A stretch of 8,050 bases of DNA, taken from positions 1 to 8,050 of the forward strand of contig JAIENH010000537.1 in NCBI GenBank assembly GCA_019751475.1. The letters run 5' to 3'. The stretch is from Cyclobacteriaceae bacterium (GTDB taxonomy: Bacteria; Bacteroidota; Bacteroidia; Cytophagales; Cyclobacteriaceae). A model generated the notes under the pieces. The model searched no databases. It was not told the origin of the DNA and was given only the letters and a program-made list of their open reading frames with translations. Below, piece after piece: positions 1-5,145 of this stretch (positions are counted from its first letter, which is position 1; each line of letters begins with the position of its first letter). Made by a program: the position numbers and the translations under genes.

Positions 1-447
1 CTATCGTTCACTTTTATCTTTCTTGTGGTCGCTGTGCTACCAGGCATCGGTGAAGAACTGGTGTTCCGCGGCTTTCTTCAAACAGAACTTGTGAGGGCTT
101 TGCGCAACCCGCACGTTGCTATTCTCATCACGTCTGTTTTATTCAGTGCTTTTCATTTGCAATTTTTCGGATTCGTTCCCCGCATCTTACTTTCTGTATG
201 CTTTGGGTATTTGTATTACTGGTCGGGCAACCTGTGGGTACCAGTGCTGGCCCATTTGTTTAATAACGGCTTGCAACTAATCGGACTTTACTTGTATCAA
301 AAAGGACTCATCACCATAGATATGGAGAGCACACAGAGCGCGCCACTGCCCACTGTAGCTGTTTCAATCGTAGCACTGGGAGCTCTACTCTACTACCTGC
401 GTCACTATTTCATTACATCCGCTACCTTGCATCGTGACCGCTCTTAA
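1..447 (+). CDS. CPBP family intramembrane glutamic endopeptidase, 3' part (5'-truncated by the window edge)
   Basis: The frame is open from base 1, so the gene starts upstream; the GTG at 25 is an internal valine codon, not a start. The 148 visible residues carry the three conserved CPBP (Abi/Rce1-type) motifs: EELVFR (residues 18-23 of the visible part), an FxxxH motif (F48-H52), and HLFNN (H85 to N89). In this family the paired glutamates and the two histidines form the active site inside the membrane. Hydrophobic stretches surround the motifs, and a last membrane span (roughly residues 118-135) ends in a short charged tail. CPBP proteins are membrane proteases or protease-like proteins; bacterial substrates are mostly unknown, so none is proposed. 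The gene overlaps cdsA by 14 bp, which suggests co-transcription and translational coupling. The family call is strong; the physiological role is not known. Confidence 0.93.
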   Translation, partial: LSFTFIFLVVAVLPGIGEELVFRGFLQTELVRALRNPHVAILITSVLFSAFHLQFFGFVPRILLSVCFGYLYYWSGNLWVPVLAHLFNNGLQLIGLYLYQKGLITIDMESTQSAPLPTVAVSIVALGALLYYLRHYFITSATLHRDRS

Positions 448-1261
448 AAAATACAGCAACCTGACGCAGCGAATTATTACGGCACTGATAGGCGCGGCAG
501 TAATTATTTCCTGCATCATCTACAGCGAGTGGACGTACTTCGCCATCTTTTTTCTTATCTGCTTTCTCACCCTTCGTGAGTTTTATGCCTTGGCCGGACT
601 GGACGGCATGGTGGTGCAAAAAACCTTCGGCACCATTTGCGGCATGAGTATTTTTTCATTGTCATTCCTCATCGAACACAAAGACATTTCGTATCGATAT
701 TACTTTTTGATTTTCCCCTTGATCTCGTGCGTGTATATGATCAAGCTGTACAAAAAATTTGAGCGCAAGCCATTCACCAATATTGCGTACACGTTTCTTG
801 GAATCTTCTACGTGGCCATACCCTATGCTTTGCTGAACATTGCAGCCTTCGAAAATGGAGATTACAATTATGAAATCATGTTTGGGTGTTTGTTCATTCT
901 CTGGGCCAGCGACTCAGGAGCCTACATAGCAGGTACACTTTTTGGAAAGCGAAAATTATTTGAGCGCATCTCTCCTAAAAAATCCTGGGAAGGCGCACTC
1001 GGTGGCGCTTTGCTGGCGCTTGCCTTCGCGTTTCTCATGAATAACTTCTTTCATACCCTCGCCTTGTGGCAATGGCTTTCGATAGCCGCCATTATTATTG
1101 TCGGGGGTACGTATGGTGATCTGATTGAATCCTTGCTGAAGCGAAGCATCGAGATTAAAGATTCGGGCTCCAGTCTTCCCGGGCACGGGGGCTTTCTTGA
1201 TCGCTTTGACGGACTACTAATTTCCGCGCCATTTATTGTAGCATTCCTGGAGATTTTTTAA
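434..1261 (+). CDS. cdsA: Phosphatidate cytidylyltransferase (CDP-diacylglycerol synthase)
   Basis: This inner-membrane enzyme makes CDP-diacylglycerol from CTP and phosphatidic acid, the branch point for phosphatidylethanolamine and anionic phospholipids. The 275-residue protein has the normal family length and about eight hydrophobic spans. The CdsA family signature is complete at residues 233-259: it begins SLLKR, continues through KDSGSSLPGHGG and ends DRFD. Upstream of it lie ASDSGAY (158-164) and SPKKSWEG (180-187), also conserved, with acidic residues expected to bind metal. The start is GTG at 434; no in-frame ATG occurs before residue 59, and starting there would lose the first membrane spans, so GTG is preferred. 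The start lies inside the end of the CPBP gene (14-bp overlap), so the two are probably one operon. psd, the usual downstream partner in this phylum, is about 2.85 kb away here. Confidence 0.96.
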   Translation: MTALKKYSNLTQRIITALIGAAVIISCIIYSEWTYFAIFFLICFLTLREFYALAGLDGMVVQKTFGTICGMSIFSLSFLIEHKDISYRYYFLIFPLISCVYMIKLYKKFERKPFTNIAYTFLGIFYVAIPYALLNIAAFENGDYNYEIMFGCLFILWASDSGAYIAGTLFGKRKLFERISPKKSWEGALGGALLALAFAFLMNNFFHTLALWQWLSIAAIIIVGGTYGDLIESLLKRSIEIKDSGSSLPGHGGFLDRFDGLLISAPFIVAFLEIF

Positions 1262-1344
1262 CGCACAATCCGCCAAACAAGAAGCCTGATTTCATTCACA
1301 TTTTAAGGGATTATAGTGTCGGTAGGCCTTTGGGCGTAATAAAA

Positions 1345-1363
1345 TTTTGGAGGGAGGCCAAAA
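1345..1363. promoter_or_regulatory. Small inverted repeat upstream of the glutamate dehydrogenase promoter-like box
   Basis: TTTTGG (1345-1350) and CCAAAA (1358-1363) are perfect 6-bp arms around a purine-rich 7-nt centre. The repeat ends 22 bp before the TAnnTTTG box at 1386, a position where a transcription factor could act. It is not followed by a T tract, so it is unlikely to terminate cdsA transcription. The operator role is an inference from position only. Confidence 0.3.
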
Positions 1364-1385
1364 ACCGTCAAGCCGTGAATTTCTA

Positions 1386-1393
1386 TATCTTTG
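1386..1393 (+). promoter_or_regulatory. Bacteroidota -7 promoter box for the glutamate dehydrogenase gene
   Basis: TATCTTTG fits the TAnnTTTG consensus used by the Bacteroidota primary sigma factor. No TTG sits at the expected 17-23 bp upstream distance, so only half of the consensus is present. Transcription would begin near 1398-1400 and give a leader of about 72 nt before the ATG at 1472. The 210-bp gap after cdsA supports a separate promoter here. Confidence 0.45.
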
Positions 1394-1406
1394 CAACCGT
1401 TTTCGT

Positions 1407-1420
1407 AGCCATAAATGGCT
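1407..1420. promoter_or_regulatory. Near-perfect palindrome in the 5' leader of the glutamate dehydrogenase gene
   Basis: AGCCAT and ATGGCT are 6-bp arms separated by AA. The element lies 13 bp past the putative -7 box, at or just after the expected transcription start. That is a typical place for a repressor operator; the arms are too short, with too small a loop, for a stable RNA hairpin. No T tract follows. The regulator is unknown. Confidence 0.35.
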
Positions 1421-1471
1421 TCTTAACTTTTGAAATCTTAAATCGATCAATCATACATCTTAAATCTTTTT

Positions 1472-2746
1472 ATGGCTTACATCGAACCAGCTCCCCTACT
1501 TGACAAAGAAAATCCATTTGAGGCAATGATGTCACGCTTCCACACCGCATCGCAATTGCTGGGCCTGGAAGAACAGATTTACAACGTATTGAAAGTACCT
1601 GCCCGCCAGGTAATTGTTTCCCTGCCCGTCACGATGGACGATAACACCATCCGTGTGTTTGAAGGATATCGTGTGATACACTCAACGATTCTCGGTCCTT
1701 CCAAGGGTGGCATTCGTTTTGACCCGCATGTAAACCTGGATGAAGTAAAAGCACTTGCTGCCTGGATGACATGGAAATGTGCCGTAGTGGATATTCCGTA
1801 TGGTGGTGCTAAGGGTGGTGTGAATTGCAACCCGCGTGAAATGTCGGCTGGAGAGATTGAGCGCCTCATGCGCGCCTACACGCTGGCCATGATTGATATT
1901 TTCGGTGCAGACAAAGACATACCAGCACCTGACATGGGCACAGGTCCTCGTGAAATGGCGTGGTTGATGGACGAATATTCACGCACGCAAGGTATGACGG
2001 TAAATGCCGTGGTGACAGGTAAGCCGATTGTGTTGGGTGGATCACTGGGAAGAACAGAAGCAACCGGCCGTGGTGTAATGGTTACGGCACTGGCTGCCAT
2101 GGGTAAGTTGAAGATAAATCCATACAACGCAACATGCGCTGTGCAGGGCTTTGGCAATGTGGGGATGTGGGCCGCACGATTGTTGGAAGAACGCGGATTG
2201 AAAGTAGTGGCCATCAGCGATCTTTCAGGAGCGTACTACAACGAAAAAGGAATTGACATCAACAAAGCGGTAGCGTATCGCGATGGCAACAAAGGCACAC
2301 TGGATGGATACAGCGAAGCACAAAAAATAGACGGCCAGGAAATTCTCACATTGCCGGTGGATGTGTTGGTTCCCGCTGCCACCGAAGATGTTATCACGGT
2401 AAGCAATGCAACCAAGATACAAGCCAAGTTAATTGTCGAGGGTGCCAACGGCCCTACTTCTTCCAAAGCTGACAATATTATCTACGAAAAAGGTATCAGT
2501 GTAGTGCCAGACATTCTGGCGAATGCCGGTGGTGTTACCGTATCCTATTTTGAATGGGTACAAAACCGTCTTGGCTACAAATGGACGGCCGATCGCGTGA
2601 ACCGCAGAAGCGACCGGATCATGAAAGACGCATTCGACAATGTGTTCCGCGTGGCAACGGAGTACAAAGTATCCATGCGCATTGCCGCCTACATGGTGGC
2701 CATTGATAAGGTTGCGAAGACGTATAAGTTCAGAGGTGGATATTGA
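1472..2746 (+). CDS. Glutamate dehydrogenase (Glu/Leu/Phe/Val dehydrogenase family, hexameric RocG/GudB-like)
   Basis: This cytosolic enzyme interconverts glutamate with 2-oxoglutarate and ammonium using NAD(P). The 424 residues are the usual length of the small hexameric class. The substrate domain (about 1-185) has GPSKGGIRF (K78), K102, PYGGAKGG with the presumed catalytic K114, and PAPDMGTG with D154. The dinucleotide-binding domain (from about 186) has GGSLGRTEATGRG and QGFGNVG with the G226-x-G228-x-x-G231 fingerprint. The C-terminal part has EGANGPTS and NAGGVTVSYFEWVQN (S358). K78 and S358 match the residues that bind the glutamate side-chain carboxylate in characterised enzymes (by recall), which favours glutamate over leucine or phenylalanine. 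NAD versus NADP preference cannot be read with confidence. The ATG at 1472 has no Shine-Dalgarno sequence. The 66-bp gap to the DUF2283 gene allows co-transcription. Confidence 0.95.
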   Translation: MAYIEPAPLLDKENPFEAMMSRFHTASQLLGLEEQIYNVLKVPARQVIVSLPVTMDDNTIRVFEGYRVIHSTILGPSKGGIRFDPHVNLDEVKALAAWMTWKCAVVDIPYGGAKGGVNCNPREMSAGEIERLMRAYTLAMIDIFGADKDIPAPDMGTGPREMAWLMDEYSRTQGMTVNAVVTGKPIVLGGSLGRTEATGRGVMVTALAAMGKLKINPYNATCAVQGFGNVGMWAARLLEERGLKVVAISDLSGAYYNEKGIDINKAVAYRDGNKGTLDGYSEAQKIDGQEILTLPVDVLVPAATEDVITVSNATKIQAKLIVEGANGPTSSKADNIIYEKGISVVPDILANAGGVTVSYFEWVQNRLGYKWTADRVNRRSDRIMKDAFDNVFRVATEYKVSMRIAAYMVAIDKVAKTYKFRGGY

Positions 2747-2812
2747 TTGATTCAAGTTCTCTGACGAACAGAAAGCATTTCACGCTAAGTCCTCCAGCAC
2801 AGGAAAAATAAA

Positions 2813-3040
2813 ATGGCGGAAATTGAAATAGATTCTATTTTGAAGGTATTGAAAGCCGTTAACCATAGCCATGTAAAAGATATGCATGTGCGTTATGATC
2901 AGCAAGCAGATACGATGTACGTCAATTTTGGTGCACCCGTAGCTGCGGATGACAGCGAGCTTGGAGCAAATGACATTTTATACCGTTACCGCGAAGGTGA
3001 AATTGTCGGTGTTACGGTTACTCATTTTTCTTCTCGTTAA
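2813..3040 (+). CDS. DUF2283 domain small protein
   Basis: The 75-residue protein is soluble, without signal peptide or membrane span. Residues 28-68 match the DUF2283 pattern: YDQQADTMYVNF, an acidic stretch (ADDSELGANDILYRY), and GEIVGVTV. The N-terminal 25 residues look like a lead-in helix. DUF2283 proteins have no established biochemical role; many are encoded beside DUF4258 proteins in arrangements that look like toxin-antitoxin pairs. No DUF4258 gene lies next to this one, so if it is an antitoxin-like protein it is an orphan. AGGA at 2801-2804, 8 nt before the ATG, is a possible ribosome binding site. It lies 66 bp after the glutamate dehydrogenase gene on the same strand and may be read from the same transcript. 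The family call is good; the function is unknown. Confidence 0.82.
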   Translation: MAEIEIDSILKVLKAVNHSHVKDMHVRYDQQADTMYVNFGAPVAADDSELGANDILYRYREGEIVGVTVTHFSSR

Positions 3041-3125
3041 GTCTACATCTTTCAAGGGTAAATCGGAAATTGTTAGGTTACTACGAAAAGCGCCTGCAGC
3101 GTCCCCTTTTTAAAAAAAAACTTTA

Positions 3126-3236
3126 TGGTTGTTTTTTAGCTCAAGAAAGTTCACTCAGCTACTTGCAGTTAAAGACAGGCAAATAGAAGAGTTGATGACG
3201 CAGAACAAGTTACTGGCAGCGACTTTAAAAAAGTAA
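3126..3236 (+). pseudogene. Possible 3' remnant of a coiled-coil or regulator gene
   Basis: One frame reads about 36 residues to a TAA at 3234, ending with KDRQIEELMTQNKLLAATLK. This resembles the amphipathic C-terminal tail of small helix-turn-helix regulators in Bacteroidota (impression, not a search). No good start codon lies upstream in this frame: the only in-frame ATG (3192) would leave 14 residues, and a 9-A run (3112-3120) precedes the frame. It is best read as a decayed gene end or as chance. The rest of 3041-3250 shows no gene or clear signal. Confidence 0.22.
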
Positions 3237-3250
3237 ATCCTCTCCCCACA

Positions 3251-3279
3251 AATTTAAATGGAGGATTTAAATTCCCTCC
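3251..3279 (-). terminator. Hairpin-forming sequence directly after the DUF2442 gene
   Basis: Two mutually exclusive pairings exist. AATTTAAAT (3251-3259) pairs perfectly with ATTTAAATT (3265-3273) around a GGAGG loop. Alternatively that GGAGG (3260-3264) pairs with CCTCC (3275-3279). It starts at the stop codon of the minus-strand DUF2442 gene, so it could act as its terminator or protect the transcript end. The following tract on the minus strand is only moderately T-rich, so a classical intrinsic terminator is not clear. Confidence 0.35.
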
Positions 3280-3566
3280 TACTTTGAAGAGTTATACAAA
3301 ACATCTGGGCAGAAATCGATGGGTGCAGCTATCTTAGACCCGTCAATATCAATCATTTCTGTCAGGGCATCCCAATAAAGGGTTCTCCCGTCCGTTTTCA
3401 CTTGTGAGAAAATTTCCTTTTGAAACAATTTTGAGAAGATGGAATCTACATTTCTCTCACGCATAAGAAATTTATCAAAATCAATAGATTTTACTTCACC
3501 ATTAGTCCACTCCACGGTAACTAAAAAAGGCTTCACCTCTACTATTCGAGCTATTCTCGGATTCAT
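3279..3566 (-). CDS. DUF2442 domain small protein, second gene of a two-gene unit
   Basis: With the start at 3566 the product is 95 residues and begins MNPRIARIVEVKPF, the usual opening of DUF2442 proteins. A start at 3656 in the same frame would add 30 residues without family resemblance and overlap DUF4160 by over 90 bp. The chosen ATG overlaps the DUF4160 stop as ATGA, a classic coupling arrangement. Family features are the opening strand pair with VEWTNGEVKSIDF (18-30) and the C-terminal CPDVLYNSS (86-94). About ten extra residues lie between W65 and CPDVLY compared with the shortest family members. There is no signal peptide or membrane span. DUF2442 has no proven activity; the family is often paired with DUF4160, and an antitoxin-like or regulatory role is only inferred from that pairing. 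Confidence 0.85.
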   Translation of the reverse strand: MNPRIARIVEVKPFLVTVEWTNGEVKSIDFDKFLMRERNVDSIFSKLFQKEIFSQVKTDGRTLYWDALTEMIDIDGSKIAAPIDFCPDVLYNSSK

Positions 3567-3826
3567 TCCAGTGGTTTTATTTTCTTCAATTTGCCAAAGT
3601 CTTTTTGCGACTCCTCGTAATTCTGTTTCAACTCTTCCCGATGTAATTCTACCCAAGCTTGTACGAGTCTTGTTTGCCGATTGGGCAATTCGCCTGATAT
3701 AATATTTCCAGTTTCAATTGAAATCTGTGCTTCATGCTCTTGATATACTGCATGAAAGTGTGGAGGAACATGATCTTTAAAATACATGTAAATCACAACA
3801 CCAAAAAATCTCGACAACTCCGGCAT
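3563..3826 (-). CDS. DUF4160 domain small protein, first gene of a two-gene unit
   Basis: With the start at 3826 the product is 87 residues and begins MPELSRFFGVVIYMYFKD, the typical DUF4160 opening. A longer reading from 3922 adds 32 residues unlike the family, and its start would lie upstream of the promoter-like sequence at 3858-3890. The hallmark DHVPPHFHA (18-26) is complete, followed by an IETGNI strand (37-42), GELPNR (45-50) and a helix with WVELHREEL (58-66); the basic end KKIKPLE is also typical. Several histidines in the hallmark could bind metal or nucleic acid, but no activity is established. DUF4160 and DUF2442 genes often travel together in accessory regions and look like toxin-antitoxin pairs; which partner would be which is not known to me. 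The unit is minus-strand while its neighbours are plus-strand, which suggests an inserted cassette. Confidence 0.86.
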   Translation of the reverse strand: MPELSRFFGVVIYMYFKDHVPPHFHAVYQEHEAQISIETGNIISGELPNRQTRLVQAWVELHREELKQNYEESQKDFGKLKKIKPLE

Positions 3827-3857
3827 CGTAGCAGTTTCTTTTTGTTCCCTACAGTTA

Positions 3858-3890
3858 CAAAAATAAGTAATTTCTTGGTGTTGGGGCCAA
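3858..3890 (-). promoter_or_regulatory. Bacteroidota-type promoter for the DUF4160-DUF2442 unit
   Basis: On the minus strand TATTTTTG (3865 down to 3858) matches the -7 consensus TAnnTTTG. A TTG (3890-3888) within TTTTTGG stands 22 bp upstream, inside the expected 17-23 bp range. Transcription would start near 3851, giving a leader of about 25 nt before the ATG at 3826. Both elements and the spacing fit, making this the best promoter candidate in the window. It also supports the shorter DUF4160 start. Confidence 0.55.
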
Positions 3891-3968
3891 AAATTCAACT
3901 TACAATCTGGTGTAGACTGCATCTAACTCAACACCGTTTACACTTCGGGATCGGACAAAAGATTGGGG

Positions 3969-3980
3969 AGATTTAAATCT
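3969..3980. repeat. Perfect 12-bp palindrome AGATTTAAATCT
   Basis: The palindrome sits upstream of both the minus-strand DUF unit and psd. Its GATTTAAAT core (3970-3978) recurs in the same orientation at 3264-3272, just past the other end of the DUF4160-DUF2442 unit. It could be an operator or half of an insertion footprint. AT-rich palindromes of this size also arise by chance. Confidence 0.4.
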
Positions 3981-3995
3981 AGTTGATTTAGGTTC

Positions 3996-4049
3996 GAAAA
4001 TGCAGAAATCCGCGGACAGCGAACATGTGAAGGGGATTTCTACATTTTC
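3996..4049. repeat. Long inverted repeat (16-bp arms, one mismatch) upstream of psd
   Basis: GAAAATGCAGAAATCC (3996-4011) faces GGATTTCTACATTTTC (4034-4049) around a 22-nt loop. Fifteen of sixteen positions pair. The exception, C4003 opposite A4042, becomes a G-U pair in a minus-strand transcript. The pairing can be extended by three positions (3993-3995 with 4050-4052) with one more exception of the same kind. The bias to G-U on one strand hints that a minus-strand RNA might be the folded form. No T tract follows on the plus strand, so it is not a plain terminator. It could be a divergent operator, an RNA element, or the ends of a very small mobile repeat. Confidence 0.6.
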
Positions 4050-4053
4050 AAAT

Positions 4054-4093
4054 GGCAGATTTCAAATTTTGAAACAACAATCTGTAACTTGCC
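4054..4093. repeat. Nested inverted repeats in the psd leader
   Basis: TTTCAAA and TTTGAAA (4060-4066 and 4068-4074) form a palindrome with a one-base centre. Around it CAGATT (4056-4061) pairs with AATCTG (4079-4084), and GGCA (4054-4057) with TGCC (4090-4093); some pairings compete. The block ends 21 bp before the psd ATG. The sharp central palindrome favours a protein-binding operator over an RNA hairpin. Confidence 0.4.
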
Positions 4094-4114
4094 ACCTGTA
4101 ATCTTTTATCTCAC

Positions 4115-4777
4115 ATGACCATTCACAAAGAAGGCCGTACGCTGCTGTTCGTTTTATTACTGGTGCTGGTAGGCATCATTGGGCTTGCCGATTATTTCTT
4201 TCATCCGCACAATGATGTAGTTCGCAACATCATCATTGGTGGAGCAGTGATTTTCTATCTCATCATTCTTCAGTTTTTTCGCAACCCGATTTTTACTGTC
4301 TCCAAGAATGACAAGCTGGTGCTCGCACCAGCCGATGGAAAAGTGGTGGTCATTGAAGAAGCCGAGGAAACCGAATACCTCAAATCCAAGCGCAAGCAGA
4401 TTTCAATTTTCATGTCGCCCGTGAATGTGCATGTAAACCGCATGCCCGTGGGAGGCATCATCAGCTATTTCAAATATCATCCTGGGAAGTACCTCGTGGC
4501 CTGGCACCCGAAGTCGAGCACGGAGAATGAGCGTACCACGGTGGTGGCCAAAATGAAAAATGGTACAGAAGTGTTGTTCCGGCAGATAGCCGGTGCCTTG
4601 GCCAGGCGAATTAAGTGTTATGTGAAAGAAGGTGCCACGCTGGAGCAAGGAGCAGAATTCGGGTTTATTAAATTCGGATCGCGGGTGGATATTTTTCTCC
4701 CGCTTGATGCTACCGTGAAAGTTTCTATCGACCAGGTCACGAGAGGCGGACGCACGGTCATTGCTGAATTGAAATAA
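4115..4777 (+). CDS. psd: Phosphatidylserine decarboxylase, short (bacterial class A-like) form
   Basis: The enzyme converts phosphatidylserine to phosphatidylethanolamine at the inner membrane. It is made as a proenzyme that cuts itself to create a pyruvoyl cofactor. The 220-residue length fits the short family rather than the longer E. coli type. Two N-terminal spans (about 10-28 and 37-56) anchor it. APADGKV (71-77) is the conserved opening of the catalytic domain; FMSPVNVHVNRMP (99-111) carries the conserved histidine H106; YHPGKY (121-126) and NERT (138-141) follow. The self-cleavage site is G188-S189 in KFGSRVDIFLP, so the small subunit would start with S189 turned into pyruvate. Start is ATG at 4115, with no Shine-Dalgarno. 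Phosphatidylserine synthase (pssA) is not in the window. The leader holds several inverted repeats, which may matter for control. Confidence 0.94.
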   Translation: MTIHKEGRTLLFVLLLVLVGIIGLADYFFHPHNDVVRNIIIGGAVIFYLIILQFFRNPIFTVSKNDKLVLAPADGKVVVIEEAEETEYLKSKRKQISIFMSPVNVHVNRMPVGGIISYFKYHPGKYLVAWHPKSSTENERTTVVAKMKNGTEVLFRQIAGALARRIKCYVKEGATLEQGAEFGFIKFGSRVDIFLPLDATVKVSIDQVTRGGRTVIAELK

Positions 4778-4848
4778 CGGATCAAGCCACCTTTATAGCT
4801 TGCATACATTTATTACGTTGCTCTAACCGGAAGCCTCTTACTTTTCCC

Positions 4849-4878
4849 GCTTTTCTTTTGCTTCCCCAAAAGAAAAGC
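4849..4878. repeat. Perfect 12-bp stem with 6-nt loop downstream of psd
   Basis: GCTTTTCTTTTG (4849-4860) pairs perfectly with CAAAAGAAAAGC (4867-4878) around CTTCCC. The right arm is repeated directly as CAAAAGAAAAG at 4881-4891, so the left arm has two possible partners. CTTCCCC (4861-4867) can also pair with GGGGAGG (4891-4897), with one wobble, excluding the first hairpin. It lies about 70 bp after psd and could slow or end transcription, but no T tract follows. It probably belongs to the same element as the stem-loop at 4896-4946. Confidence 0.6.
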
Positions 4879-4895
4879 TTCAAAAGAAAAGGGGA

Positions 4896-4946
4896 GGTCG
4901 AAATATGCTGCCCTACGCACATTCCGGGCACCCCCGCATTTCGACC
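4896..4946. repeat. Nested stem-loop, second half of a structured intergenic element
   Basis: GGTCGAAAT (4896-4904) pairs perfectly with ATTTCGACC (4938-4946). After a two-base bulge, GC (4907-4908) pairs with GC (4936-4937), then TGCCC (4909-4913) pairs with GGGCA (4926-4930), leaving a C-rich internal loop at 4931-4935. Together with the hairpin at 4849-4878 this makes an about 100-nt block with far more pairing than its surroundings. The layout resembles dispersed intergenic repeats of the REP or MITE kind, or a small structured RNA. No transcript evidence is available. Confidence 0.55.
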
Positions 4947-5025
4947 GGGCTACCGCGCCAGCTCAGAAATACGAGCCTACCCTAAACGTATTGAATAACC
5001 GGAACCCCACACGGGTTCGAAAGTA

Positions 5026-5136
5026 ATGCGTAAAGCCAACTATTACGGTTGGGTTTACACAAGTTTCATTTTGATGAGTTGCGTATATTTAGGAGTTGGT
5101 GGTAATTATTTGACGACACTGCAAACTTTAAACTAA
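5026..5136 (+). CDS. Doubtful 36-residue small ORF ahead of the lipoprotein gene
   Basis: The frame starts MRKANYYGWVYTSF and ends at a TAA 9 bp before the lipoprotein ATG. It has a basic start, a moderately hydrophobic middle with a cysteine (C19), and no family I recognise. The hairpin at 5030-5058 lies inside its first third. It could be a leader peptide coupled to the next gene or simply chance; the absence of a clear ribosome binding site argues for chance. Confidence 0.2.
   Translation: MRKANYYGWVYTSFILMSCVYLGVGGNYLTTLQTLN
5030..5058. promoter_or_regulatory. Hairpin with 11-nt arms (one mismatch) upstream of the lipoprotein gene
   Basis: GTAAAGCCAAC (5030-5040) faces GTTGGGTTTAC (5048-5058) around a 7-nt loop; ten of eleven positions pair, the exception being G5035 opposite G5053. 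It ends 87 bp before the lipoprotein ATG. It may be an operator or a leader RNA hairpin. It does not have the boxes of an integron attC site. Confidence 0.45.
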
Positions 5137-5145
5137 CTGCAAGAA

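Larger units (their letters stand above)
4778..5145. other. Gene-free 368-bp interval between psd and the lipoprotein gene
   Basis: This interval holds the structured block at 4849-4946, a short hairpin with GAACCC (5002-5007) against GGGTTC (5013-5018), the hairpin at 5030-5058 and a doubtful 36-residue reading frame at 5026-5136. No TAnnTTTG box was found in front of the lipoprotein gene. Composition shifts from GC-richer near 4890-5020 to AT-richer after about 5060, so a module junction may lie here. Confidence 0.5.

Noticed and set aside
3101..3120. T5-A9 tract after the DUF2283 gene as a terminator.
   Set aside because: No GC-rich stem lies directly before it, and the tract is A-rich rather than T-rich on the plus strand.
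3439..3702. Plus-strand 87-residue reading frame opposite DUF2442 and DUF4160.
   Set aside because: It is antisense to two genes with clear family matches and has no family features of its own.
3734..3976. Plus-strand 80-residue reading frame across the DUF4160 start region.
   Set aside because: It overlaps DUF4160 and its promoter, has low-complexity basic sequence and no recognisable domain.
4085..4091. TAACTTG ahead of psd as a -7 box.
   Set aside because: It lacks one T of TAnnTTTG and has no upstream TTG at the right distance, so a psd promoter is not called.
5011..5027. GGGTTCGAAAG resembles a tRNA T-loop.
   Set aside because: The bases after the loop do not pair with those before it, and no acceptor or anticodon stem can be built around it.
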